From assembly GCF_002915175.1 (NCBI RefSeq), contig NZ_NXEJ01000003.1:248001-312000 (forward strand): DNA of 64,000 nt, written 5' to 3'. The stretch comes from Agrobacterium rosae. Lineage in GTDB: Bacteria; Pseudomonadota; Alphaproteobacteria; Rhizobiales; Rhizobiaceae. Position numbers and translations under genes: made by a program. Under the pieces are notes generated by a model that worked only from the letters and a program-made list of their open reading frames with translations, searched no databases and was not told the DNA's origin. The stretch's first letter is position 1, and every line of letters starts with the position of its first letter. This document shows, piece after piece, positions 38,265 to 47,044 of this stretch.

Positions 38265-38424
38265 CGGAATGGACAATTGGCCGATCCTCTGTTTCGGTCA
38301 CGGTCTCAATGGCTGCATCAAGCATAGTATTGACCAGCTCCGCATCTGGGTGCGTTCTAATCGACCAACTGATGACCATGCCGTCGAAGCAATCGATGAT
38401 AGGCGAAAGGTAGACAATTGCCCG
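38263..38424 (-). pseudogene. IS3-family transposase OrfB fragment
   Basis: About 54 residues match the rve integrase core of IS3-group OrfB: VYLSPIIDCFDGMVISWSIR, THPDAELVNTMLDAAIET and RPIVHSD. The fragment ends at HSD exactly where the intron RT sequence begins on the other strand, so one element broke the other. The conserved Asp of IDCFDG and that of HSD are present but the Glu region is gone. Confidence 0.8.
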
Positions 38425-38642
38425 CTTCTGATCACATGTTCCCAATAGCGGTCGGACCGGTTGCGGCTCCCTTCCCGACATTCCAAGTGGGCCAGGTGCT
38501 TGATCCGGCGCGCTTATCTGTCAGTTCGCATTTGAAGTAATGTCCGGTCAACGGTTCGTATCCGTTCAAGGCCAAGCATGGCAAGACGACGCTTAAAGAG
38601 CCGTTTCAATTGCCCTTTGTAAGCGATGTCATTATGCAGGCT

Positions 38643-41600
38643 CTAAGGTACAGCTTTTTTTCGAAGCTCTGCAACCAGAGCCTCTTGCCGTGCTTGCAGG
38701 CTGCGCAGATCCTCGACGTCGGTTGAGGTTCCCAGCCACTCGATAATGTCGCCATTCTCGTCGCGAACAGGAGTGGCGCGCGTATGAAACCAGCGGTACT
38801 CATCAGTGCTAGCTTGTCGAATACGGTACTCAACCTCGAATCCACCCGTCTCAGCAGCTTTTGACCAGTTCATAAGTGCAGTATCGCGGTCCTCCGGATG
38901 AACGGGATCCAGCCAGCCCATACCATGGCTCTCCTTTTCCGCCTGACCGGTGTATACCGTCCACTGTGGGCCAGACCATGTAAGATCTCCACCGTCGCCA
39001 GCGCGCCATACCAACTGCGGAATACCCTCCAAGAGCGCACGTTGACGGATCTCAGCTCGTGCCAGTTCCTGTTCCACGTGTTTGATTTCAGTAATATCGT
39101 GGACGATGCCACCAATGTGGACAACGTCACCTCGATTGTCTTTGATAGGAAAATCGGTATTCCTCAGCCATCGAACTTCTCCGTCTTCAGGTCGACGTAT
39201 GCGATATTCAAACGTGACCCATTCGCCGTTTCGAACCCGCTGCAAGTTTCCTGCGACGGCATCGCGGTCTTCTTCCAAGATCAGTTCAAGCCAGCCGACC
39301 ATATTGTCACCACGGAGCGCTGCTTCCCGGTCAAGTCCGTAAATATCCTCAAATGCAGGGGTGAGGTAGGACCACTGAAACGTTTTTGCATCGCGAATCC
39401 AGAGTATGTCCTGGGACGCTTCACCAAATTGACGGAACCGGTCTTCGGACTCTCTCAAGGCAGCTTCTATTCGCGCTCGCTCCGAAACGTCAACAAATGT
39501 TACCACGGTGCCATCGATGCGGTCTTCCACTGTTCTGTATGGCCGCAGCCGCATCGAAAATTCTCGGCCGTGGCGACTTGTGACCTCACGCTCAATAGGG
39601 ATCAGGTCCTTGAGAACCGTGCGTGCGTCCTTATCGATTGCGTCATAATCGAGCTGGTGCGTAAAGTCTGTAATGGCACGACCAATGTCATGCCGTGTGA
39701 CGTTAAAAAGCTCTGCAACAGGTGCTGTAAACATTCGGATGCGGAGGTCTGGGTCGAGAAACAGAGTGCCTATCTCGGTCGCTGCAGAAAGATTTTGCAG
39801 GTCACTGTGGGCCGCCGAAATGCTGTCGAGCTTGCTCTTCAACTCGGCATTGACCGTGTGCAGTTCCTCGTTGATGGATTGGAGTTCTTCCTTGGACGTT
39901 TCAAGTTCCTCGGCCGTCGAACGATATTCCTCGTTCATTGACTGGAGCTCTTCGTTTGCTGCGCGGAGTTCCTGAACCAAAGACTCATGGCCGTTGCGGC
40001 TCATCATTAGTGCCTCTTGCGAGGCCTTTAATTCGGCATAGACGCGCCGCACTTCTCCTGGTCTGGTGTCAGACGCGTTCTCAAGTTCATCGTTGTCGAC
40101 AACGATCCCGCCATCCATAAAAAATACGAGGACCTGAGACACCCTACCTTCGCTCGGGAGCGGTGTAACTTGCAAAGAAACCCGCCGCTTTCCTTGATCG
40201 AAACTGACCACGGTTGGAAGCGTGACGCTGGGCTGGCCCATCTCGAGAGCTCGAGCAAGCGCAATTCCGAGATCGAGACGCAATTCGGGTCTCACAACAG
40301 ACGTCAAGGACTTCGAGACGGGCCCCGCGGAGTGAAGAATGAAACGACCTGCCGTTGGCGACAGATGCAAAATGTTTTGAGCGTCGTCAACGAGTGCGCT
40401 GGCTGGTGCGTGTTGTTCCAATGCCGCGACATGGACGGCCGCCGGGATAGACGCCCGCTCAGCAACGACTGAGGTGGGTCGAACGTAATTTGGGGGTTGT
40501 TCCGGGGCGGCAAACTGCGGAAGAATTGGTAGTAGATGACCATTCTGTGGGCGAGAAGCGTAGATTCTAGCCTGCCTGTCGACACTCGCAAAGAGGTCCG
40601 CGGCTACATCGACTGTTTCTGCTGAGCCGAGGAAGAGATATCGCCCTGTTCGCAAACCGTATTGGAACAGCGAGCAAACTTGAGCCTGAAGCGCACGCTC
40701 GAGGTAGATCAGCAAATTGCGACACGTGATCAGGTCGAGCCGCATAAAAGGCGGCTCCTTCAGGACGCTGTGTTTTGCAAACAAAACGGTTTCCCGCAAT
40801 TCTTTCCGGATGCGGAAGTGGGTGCCTTCATCGATGAAAAATTTTGCAAGCCTCTCCTGCGAAACATCTGCTTCGATGGCGCGTGGATAGCGTCCTTCTC
40901 TGGCCACCGCAAGTGCCGCCTCATCAAGATCGGTTGCAAAGATCTGCAGTGGAAACTTGACGTTCTGTAAAGCCATTTCTTCTTGCAGCAGAATTGCGAC
41001 ACTGTACGCCTCTTCGCCTGTCGCACAGCCGACGACCCATACCCGAATACTCTCCTCGCTTTGGGCGTCGTAATCACTGATCAAAGGCCGTATCGCCTGT
41101 GCGGCCAAAGCGTTGAAAGCGTATTCATCCCGAAAAAACATTGTGACGGATATCAAAAGATCCGAAAAGAGGTTTTGGGCTTCTTCTGGAGTGGTCGTTA
41201 GATGGTCGGCATAGTCCGCCAAGTTTTTCATCCGACAAACCTGCATGCGCCGGACAACACGGCGCATTACGGTGGCGCGCTTGTATGCGGAGAAATCATG
41301 ACCGACCCTAGAACGTAGCAATGCGACGATACGACGAAGGTCGTTTGCAGATCCAGCCATGTCGAGAGATCGTACAGCATCCTTGCTGCGAGCAACTTCG
41401 GTCAGGTATCCGGCAAGCCGAGCGATCGGAGCAACAAAATCTGCTGCACCTGTGGCGATTGCATTTTGTGGCATAGCAGGAAAGCTGGCTTCAGAAGGGT
41501 CCTGCACCATGATGACGCCGCCAGCTTCTTTGACCGCTTTGACCCCCAAAGCACCGTCCGCACCGGCACCAGACAAAACGATCGCAACGCCGTCGCCACG

Positions 41601-41981
41601 GGCTGCTGCAACGGAGCGAAAGAACATGTCGATCGGCGCGCGCTTGCCTCGAGGCTCGCTGAAATGACGGGCCTCGACCCCATCCCCATTAATAATAAGC
41701 TCGTGGTCTGGCGGGATGACGTAAACGCAGTTTGCATTCAGCGTGGTATAGTCGCCGACCGCATAGACCGGCATGGACGTGCAAACCGACAAAATTTCGC
41801 TAAGAGCGCTGGGCTCGTCAGGAGAGAGATGAAGAATAACGACATAAGCTAAGCCCAGGTCGACGGGGATCTGTCGAAACAGACTCTGTAAAACGCCAAC
41901 GCCGCCTGCCGATGCACCGATCGCACATACGGGCAGTAGATCATGGGTCGTGGGCGACACATGGCCCGAGGTATCCGTCAT
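38643..41981 (-). CDS. CheB-CheR-PAS chemotaxis-like sensor protein, lacking the expected C-terminal kinase
   Basis: A 1112-residue fusion. A CheB methylesterase domain (about 15-200; Ser24 in GASAGG, His51, Asp142) is followed by a CheR methyltransferase (about 215-475; VVGCATGEEAYS SAM site, TCRNLLIYL). Then come a linker, a long Glu-rich coiled coil (about 640-730, repeats of EELQSMNEE/EELQSINEE) and three PAS/PAC domains to the end. The protein stops at LVAELRKKAVP, where relatives continue into an HWE histidine kinase (LVAELQHRTRN). ATG 41981 is used; TTG 42020 has a better Shine-Dalgarno and would add 13 residues. Cytoplasmic signalling role inferred. Confidence 0.85.
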   Translation of the reverse strand: MTDTSGHVSPTTHDLLPVCAIGASAGGVGVLQSLFRQIPVDLGLAYVVILHLSPDEPSALSEILSVCTSMPVYAVGDYTTLNANCVYVIPPDHELIINGDGVEARHFSEPRGKRAPIDMFFRSVAAARGDGVAIVLSGAGADGALGVKAVKEAGGVIMVQDPSEASFPAMPQNAIATGAADFVAPIARLAGYLTEVARSKDAVRSLDMAGSANDLRRIVALLRSRVGHDFSAYKRATVMRRVVRRMQVCRMKNLADYADHLTTTPEEAQNLFSDLLISVTMFFRDEYAFNALAAQAIRPLISDYDAQSEESIRVWVVGCATGEEAYSVAILLQEEMALQNVKFPLQIFATDLDEAALAVAREGRYPRAIEADVSQERLAKFFIDEGTHFRIRKELRETVLFAKHSVLKEPPFMRLDLITCRNLLIYLERALQAQVCSLFQYGLRTGRYLFLGSAETVDVAADLFASVDRQARIYASRPQNGHLLPILPQFAAPEQPPNYVRPTSVVAERASIPAAVHVAALEQHAPASALVDDAQNILHLSPTAGRFILHSAGPVSKSLTSVVRPELRLDLGIALARALEMGQPSVTLPTVVSFDQGKRRVSLQVTPLPSEGRVSQVLVFFMDGGIVVDNDELENASDTRPGEVRRVYAELKASQEALMMSRNGHESLVQELRAANEELQSMNEEYRSTAEELETSKEELQSINEELHTVNAELKSKLDSISAAHSDLQNLSAATEIGTLFLDPDLRIRMFTAPVAELFNVTRHDIGRAITDFTHQLDYDAIDKDARTVLKDLIPIEREVTSRHGREFSMRLRPYRTVEDRIDGTVVTFVDVSERARIEAALRESEDRFRQFGEASQDILWIRDAKTFQWSYLTPAFEDIYGLDREAALRGDNMVGWLELILEEDRDAVAGNLQRVRNGEWVTFEYRIRRPEDGEVRWLRNTDFPIKDNRGDVVHIGGIVHDITEIKHVEQELARAEIRQRALLEGIPQLVWRAGDGGDLTWSGPQWTVYTGQAEKESHGMGWLDPVHPEDRDTALMNWSKAAETGGFEVEYRIRQASTDEYRWFHTRATPVRDENGDIIEWLGTSTDVEDLRSLQARQEALVAELRKKAVP

Positions 41982-42067
41982 ATCGATTTTGCCATTATCA
42001 TTTGTCACGCTGCCGACCAAGAAACGGCCTCTCTCGACGTGAGACTATAGCTGCCGATCGATCAAAG

Positions 42068-42385
42068 CTAGGCAACTGTCTTTGTGTCAGACGAATTGCT
42101 GTGGGAAATTTCATCGAGCGTGGCCAACATTTTAACAATCGCTTCAGATGAACATGAATAATAAAGAGTCTGCGCGTCTCTCCTTACGTCAACCAATTTG
42201 GCTTGTCGAAATCTACTGAGATGTTGCGACAATGCAGATTGGCTAACGTTCACCTCATTGGCAAGCGCCGATACACTCCATTCCTGCCCTACGATTCGCC
42301 CAAGAACCTCCAAGCGGCAAGGATTAGCTAGCAGTCCTAATAAATCGGCAGCTTTCTTAGTATCGAATTTGAAATCGTGGCTCAC
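42068..42385 (-). CDS. ArsR/SmtB-family transcriptional regulator
   Basis: A 105-residue winged-HTH protein: ADLLGLLANPCRLEVLGRIV, then WSVSALANEVNVSQSALSQH and LVDVRRDAQTLYY. GTG at 42385 has an excellent AGGAG 6 bases upstream; the longer frame to 42463 does not. No obvious metal-binding CxC motif in the HTH, so it may sense something other than a metal. It lies 86 bases upstream of the CheB-CheR gene on the same strand. Confidence 0.85.
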   Translation of the reverse strand: MSHDFKFDTKKAADLLGLLANPCRLEVLGRIVGQEWSVSALANEVNVSQSALSQHLSRFRQAKLVDVRRDAQTLYYSCSSEAIVKMLATLDEISHSNSSDTKTVA

Positions 42386-42497
42386 GAGCTTCTCCTGGCG
42401 ATAAGCGGAACATAGGCAAGCTTCGACTATAACGGTGATCGGACACGCTCTTTTAAATTGCATTAAACGCGTTATACTAATTTACTAATGTTCGCAA

Positions 42498-43124
42498 ATG
42501 GCACTTGGGGAATTTATCAAAATGCAGCAAGCGGAGCGCGCGAAAGTTCTTGCTTCAGAAATTGCAGGGCTGTTGATAGACGTCAGGGTAAACCTGGGTG
42601 TCAGTCGAGGGCTGCTGAATGATATTCCCGCTAGTTTAGCTTCTAAACGGGAAACAGTTCGGCTTGTGATCCCGGAGATGGGGTTTTTCACATGGTTCGT
42701 CTCAGGAAATTTGTTTCACGGGGACGGCCTGTTTGGTGCGTTACATGGGCTGGATTTGGAGAACCTATCATCCGGCGTTGGTGTTGAAAATGTACTATCA
42801 CGGGTCGCCACAGAAGATCAGCCACAGGTAGCTGGAGGTCTTCGGTTCGCGATATCTTCGGGACAGCGGTGTACGCTAAGCTACACGACTAACCCTGACA
42901 ATATTCAGAGGGACATAATACTAATTGGTTGCTGCCTTCGCAATGAAGAGGGAATGCCCTCATTTTTTTCCGGAATCGTAATTGAAAAGACGGCGGCAGT
43001 TTTCTTGGATGGCTCGGATCCTTTTAAAGCATATTGCGATGCCGCTTTATCGTTAGCAAAGGAGAGGGGTAATCTTCTCGCAACTCGGTATTTAAAATCG
43101 GCGTTGAATTCGGCTGCGACTTAG
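42498..43124 (+). CDS. Hypothetical protein
   Basis: A 208-residue soluble protein I do not recognise. It has an N-terminal helical segment with LASEIAGLLIDVRVNLGVSR, and an alternating hydrophobic middle and end suggesting an alpha/beta fold. No signal peptide or membrane segment. Its base composition is more AT-rich than its neighbours, suggesting acquisition. Start uncertain between ATG 42498 and ATG 42522. It is divergent from the ArsR gene. Confidence 0.55.
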   Translation: MALGEFIKMQQAERAKVLASEIAGLLIDVRVNLGVSRGLLNDIPASLASKRETVRLVIPEMGFFTWFVSGNLFHGDGLFGALHGLDLENLSSGVGVENVLSRVATEDQPQVAGGLRFAISSGQRCTLSYTTNPDNIQRDIILIGCCLRNEEGMPSFFSGIVIEKTAAVFLDGSDPFKAYCDAALSLAKERGNLLATRYLKSALNSAAT

Positions 43125-43850
43125 ATCGCGCTTTTCCAAATCGACAGTCGGACTGCATCAATCTGGTATGTTTCCAGAAAGATCCTTTTTGCTAAGGAGT
43201 TGATTCCGAAACGATCGGCGAGTACACAGGCCGACCGCCGGAAATATCGCCTTGCATTTATAGTTACAAGGTATCCGGTTCATATCCGCTAAATAGCTGC
43301 CCCTCACATGCCTCTTTCGAATCCATAGCAACAGGATATTAATGGTCCTTGGGGGTCTTTTCCTGAGCCGAAGTAATCAAGAGGTGGCCGTTGATGGACA
43401 TCGAGACGACGTCATTCGCTATCACCTGCATCTTCTGAATGATGCCGTCTTTCTAGGGCCTGTGAACATCAAGAAACATCCGTCAAGAAGTTCGACATCT
43501 GACTGCTCAAAAGCGCTACTGCTGCGATCGCTGATTAAGAGTGGACCCGTGCGCCGGGGCTGCCAGTCCCGGTTTCCGACTTATTGCCGGCGCTAATCTA
43601 AACCTCCTGCGGCAACCCGGTTAACCGGTCGTGCAGAAGGCGAACGGCTTTCGCAGGCCATGCTACAGCTGGTATGCCCGTCCTATTTTGGACGCTACTG
43701 GCTAAAGGCCCAAGAGCTTACACTGCGTGAAACTGCGCGGTGAACCTTGCTCGCCAGATGGCTGAAATCAGATCTCACAAACAAGGTTGATCTGAAGATG
43801 GTGCCGTGGTTTGAAGTAAGCAAATTGGCGGCGAGGCTTTGACAACGGGA
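43125..43850. other. Long gene-free stretch, possibly with a decayed winged-helix fragment
   Basis: No intact gene. Around 43387-43470 a short frame reads VDGHRDDVIRYHLHLLNDAVF, resembling the winged-helix end of DUF2513-type proteins; this is weak and probably a remnant. The rest shows no repeat, tRNA or element end that I can name. Confidence 0.35.
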
Positions 43851-44831
43851 ATGGCAGAACAGTTTGACATGTTTTCGGAGCAGGCTCCGCGGGGCCAGGT
43901 GGTGACGCGTGGTGGCTCCAAATCCGCCAAGGTCGAAAAGCATGTCATCCCCGTGAGCGAAGAGGACATGGTCCGTCATCTGTCGGAGACAGGCCGCTAC
44001 CGGATCCTGCAAAAACTTGCGCCACGCGCAGTTTCACCATTCTCACGCCCAGAGTACCCCCTCAAGGGCATCATTCTCGACACCGAGACCACGGGCCTCA
44101 ATGCTCGCAAGGATGAGATCATCGAGATTGGCGTGATCGCTTTCACATTCGATGGGGCAGGAAGCATGGGTGATGTGACCGGGATCTATGGAGGGCTTCA
44201 GCAGCCGACCATCTCCATTCCCTCAGAAATCACCAGGCTCACCGGGATCACCGATGAGATGGTGACCGGGCAATCAATCGATATTGTTGTGTTGCGGGCG
44301 CTGATCGAACCAGCGGATCTGGTGATCGCCCACAATGCCGGTTTCGACCGGCCATTCTGCGAGGCGTTTTCTGATCTGTTCTCCGGTAAGGCCTGGGCTT
44401 GCTCCAACTCCGAGATCGACTGGGCTTCGCGCGGATATGAAGGCACCAAGCTCGGCTACCTCATCAGCCAGGCCGGCTACTTCCATGATGGTCATCGGGC
44501 TGTCGATGATTGTTTTGCGCTATTAGAGGTCCTGGCCCGTGACGTGGATGGACTCGCTTCCACCGCGTTCGCCGAACTCTATGAAGCAAGCCAGCGGTCG
44601 CGTGTCCGAATCTTTGCGGAGAACAGTCCCTTCGACATGAAAGACCAACTGAAAGCGCGAGGCTATCGCTGGTCCGACGGAAACGATGGCCGCCCCAAGG
44701 CCTGGTGGATTGAGGTTGGGGAGGAAGCGATTGATGATGAACTGCGCTATCTCCGGGACGAGATCTACCGCTATCCGGACGCTGATCCACCAACCAGACG
44801 GCTAACTGCCTTCGACCGATTCCGGGCTTAA
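43851..44831 (+). CDS. DnaQ-like 3'-5' exonuclease with C-terminal DUF5710-like domain
   Basis: A 326-residue protein. The exonuclease domain (about 68-235) has Asp77 and Glu79 (LDTETTGL), Asp166 (HNAGFDRPF) and His215/Asp220 (HRAVDD), a complete DEDDh set. The C-terminal part (about 255-300; FDMKDQLKARGYRWSDG, KAWWIEV) resembles DUF5710. ATG 43851 (MAEQFDMF) is preferred over TTG 43839. Such stand-alone epsilon-like proteins with this tail occur in accessory and plasmid regions; the role is probably nucleic-acid trimming. Confidence 0.85.
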   Translation: MAEQFDMFSEQAPRGQVVTRGGSKSAKVEKHVIPVSEEDMVRHLSETGRYRILQKLAPRAVSPFSRPEYPLKGIILDTETTGLNARKDEIIEIGVIAFTFDGAGSMGDVTGIYGGLQQPTISIPSEITRLTGITDEMVTGQSIDIVVLRALIEPADLVIAHNAGFDRPFCEAFSDLFSGKAWACSNSEIDWASRGYEGTKLGYLISQAGYFHDGHRAVDDCFALLEVLARDVDGLASTAFAELYEASQRSRVRIFAENSPFDMKDQLKARGYRWSDGNDGRPKAWWIEVGEEAIDDELRYLRDEIYRYPDADPPTRRLTAFDRFRA

Positions 44832-44946
44832 TCGCCCCTTTAACTTATTTCTTGTTGAACCCTTGCTTTGAGCGCGTGGCCGACCTGAGACCTTGTGCCT
44901 CATCGTCGGGCGTCCATGGGCCTATATTACAAACATCGAAACGACG

Positions 44947-45147
44947 TTGGAACCGAAGCAAGGTTGCTGGCGTCAAGAGACCTCACGTAAGGGGATCATA
45001 AAGAACGTAGCACGCTCCTTCAACAACTGGCGCAAGTACCGTCAGACCGTTACCGAACTTGGCCGAATGAGCTCGCGCGAACTGCAGGACCTCGGCATCA
45101 ATCGTGCCGACATCTACAGCGCTGCTCGCCAGTCCGTCGCCCGCTAA
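44947..45147 (+). CDS. DUF1127 family small protein
   Basis: The C-terminal about 47 residues (VARSFNNWRKYRQTVTELGR, MSSRELQDLGINRADI) match DUF1127, small Arg-rich proteins common in Rhizobiales and linked to RNA and phosphate or carbon metabolism. The start is unclear: no ATG precedes the domain closely. TTG 44947 is used, TTG 44893 is possible, and AAGGGG at 44988-44993 is followed only by ATC and ATA codons. Followed by a hairpin terminator and then by an sRNA-like element. Confidence 0.75.
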   Translation: MEPKQGCWRQETSRKGIIKNVARSFNNWRKYRQTVTELGRMSSRELQDLGINRADIYSAARQSVAR

Positions 45148-45179
45148 GCGGCGGTTCCTGCCCACTCCGAATGATACGA

Positions 45180-45200
45180 CGCCCGCTAATGACGCGGGCG
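45180..45200 (+). terminator. Hairpin after the DUF1127 gene
   Basis: CGCCCGC (45180-45186) pairs with GCGGGCG (45194-45200) around TAATGAC, 32 bases after the stop, followed by CTTCTGC. GC-rich stem with a weak T tract. Confidence 0.5.
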
Positions 45201-45332
45201 CTTCTGCGTCTAGCCTGCCGCGAGGAACCATGCTGACGATCCCTGACCAAAAGTTTGAGGTCATGTACAATCGCATGGCCGTACTGCATCAAAGTTTGTT
45301 TTGTGTGCAGAGAGAACGGGTATGTTGGTTTC

Positions 45333-45455
45333 ATCGAAGTGATGCACCTCCTGCCGCAAGGGACGTCTGTAGGAACAACGGCACTCCTACTCCCAGCCGT
45401 TGATCGGTTCTTTTCGAAAAGCCTGCCGCGTCTCCTCCCCGGCGGGCTTTGTCGT
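45333..45455 (+). ncRNA. Small RNA resembling the rhizobial alpha-r14 (suhB/NfeR1-like) family
   Basis: The element carries three CU-rich anti-Shine-Dalgarno loops: GCACCTCCTGCCGC (45344-45357); ACTCCTACTCCCA in a hairpin closed by CAACGGC and GCCGTTG (about 45377-45403); and TCTCCTCCC in the loop of a terminator stem (45418-45428 with 45440-45450) followed by GTCGTTTTG. Repeated CCUCC loops with a terminator of this shape are the signature of alpha-r14 sRNAs, recalled from memory. The 5' end at about 45333 is an estimate placed after TATGTT at 45321-45326. Probably a trans-acting repressor of translation through base pairing with ribosome-binding sites. Confidence 0.65.
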
Positions 45456-45724
45456 TTTGTGGCTGAACAGTGCCTGGGAATTAGCTGCGAATTTCACCTG
45501 CTTTCCTTGCCCTCAAGGGGCGACAGGTAGTTGCGTTTGAGGCGCACGAGCCGCCTGCTGTTCCTTTCTAAAAAGAAAACTCATACCGCAGCTGTTTTCA
45601 CGCAAGAATAACCGAAAGTTGACCGGCTATGGTTTGCTGCTGAACTCTGATCTTTTAGTAGCCTTGAATTCGCCGGAATTTAATTAAGTGTATAAGGAAT
45701 ACATTCCTTCTCCGGAGTTCGAAT

Positions 45725-47044
45725 ATGGCGCTTGGCGCATCGCATCGCTTGCAGGAAAGCCTGGCGGCGGTTGAAACGATGACACGTTTCGCCCTTGCTG
45801 TTCTCGCACTCGCTTCCGGCGTCTACACCTACCTGGGTGTGCGCAGCATTCTGGACGGCTCGCCGACTGCGGTCTTTTTTGCCGCCATCATCTACTCTGC
45901 CTCTGTATCCGTCGGCATCTATGCCTTCTGGTCCTACATGGCGCGGTTTTATCCGCACGTCACTAGCCGTTCGAGCCGCACCGCCATGCTGGCGGTGATG
46001 GCCGCTGGCTGCGTGATGATCCTGGCAATGTCGAGCTGGTTGAATGCTGCCGCGCTCGCGGGATCGGCGGCATTTGAGCAGCATCTTGCGGAAACGGTCG
46101 AGGATTACACGGAAGATCTGGATCAGGCGCACCAGAATGCGCTGGCAGCACAGAGCCTGTTACCGGACATTCAACGCGCCAAGGAGCGGTTCACCCAGCT
46201 TGCGGCATCCGAACGACAGTCTGGCGCGCTGACCGGCACCACCGGTTCCGGCAGTGTCGTCTCACTGCTGTCGCAGATGTCGTCGCAACTGAACGAGCTG
46301 GAAACCGGCATCAATGCCTCGCGTGAGCAGGTTACCAGCCTGTTCAACGAAGGCCAGAAACGCCTCGAGACCATGCGTGGTCTCGTCTCGGCACCCGGCG
46401 TCGTCGAACCACGCGCAGACAAGTTCTCGTCGGAGGTTGTGGCCCTGACCGGCGTCATTACCTCGCTGGGGCAAACCTCAATCGCTCCCTCCATCCGCCG
46501 TGCCGCCGACGATCTTTCGCTTGGCTTCATCGCTCCAATCCCCGACGGCGGTGAACAGGATCTGATCACCCGCCAGGACCGCGTGATGGAAACCATCCGC
46601 ACCTCGGTTGCGGCGCAATCCAAGGTGTTGTCCGACGCCGCCGACGAAATTCTCTCACGTGCGCCCGTGGCCGAGCGGCGTTTCGTGCCGCTCTCGTCGG
46701 CAGAAGCCGTTCTACGTTATGCTTCTGATTTCATTCCCGCTTGGGCAGGGGCCGTTTCCATCGACCTGTTGCCGGGTGTTTTGGTGTTCATTCTTGCCGT
46801 GGTAAATGGCGCAATTCGCAGGCAGGAAGAGGCCATGCCGTTCGCCGAACGGATCACCGTGGCAGAACTGATGCAGACGATGGCGATGCACAAGGCCATA
46901 GCCGCGGACGTTATGTCAGCGACCGAAGTGCAGGCCACAGTCGATGCCGTTGCCCAAGCCGTAGACGAAAACGACGAGACGGAGGTAAACAACATCACCA
47001 GTCTCGGTCTTAGCAAAACGCCGCGCAAAGGTCCGGCGACATGA
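45725..47044 (+). CDS. Membrane protein of unknown function, multi-spanning with long soluble middle domain
   Basis: A 439-residue protein. Three hydrophobic helices lie at about 20-37, 47-69 and 84-104. A long helical, coiled-coil-prone segment (about 112-330, LSQMSSQLNELETGINASRE) follows, then a fourth helix (about 340-362) and a soluble tail. ATG 45725 follows CCGGAG. Its stop overlaps the next gene as ATGA, so it is made together with the ClpP-fold protein. No family recognised; it may present substrates to, or anchor, that protein. Confidence 0.75.
   Translation: MALGASHRLQESLAAVETMTRFALAVLALASGVYTYLGVRSILDGSPTAVFFAAIIYSASVSVGIYAFWSYMARFYPHVTSRSSRTAMLAVMAAGCVMILAMSSWLNAAALAGSAAFEQHLAETVEDYTEDLDQAHQNALAAQSLLPDIQRAKERFTQLAASERQSGALTGTTGSGSVVSLLSQMSSQLNELETGINASREQVTSLFNEGQKRLETMRGLVSAPGVVEPRADKFSSEVVALTGVITSLGQTSIAPSIRRAADDLSLGFIAPIPDGGEQDLITRQDRVMETIRTSVAAQSKVLSDAADEILSRAPVAERRFVPLSSAEAVLRYASDFIPAWAGAVSIDLLPGVLVFILAVVNGAIRRQEEAMPFAERITVAELMQTMAMHKAIAADVMSATEVQATVDAVAQAVDENDETEVNNITSLGLSKTPRKGPAT

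Noticed and set aside
38898..39941. Long open frame (347 codons) on the plus strand
   Set aside because: Antisense to the PAS region of the CheB-CheR gene; amino-acid content is unlike a real protein and no start signal is present.
43540..43650. Possible tRNA-like GC-rich segment
   Set aside because: No cloverleaf with a proper T-arm or anticodon arm could be drawn; no tRNA was found anywhere in the window.
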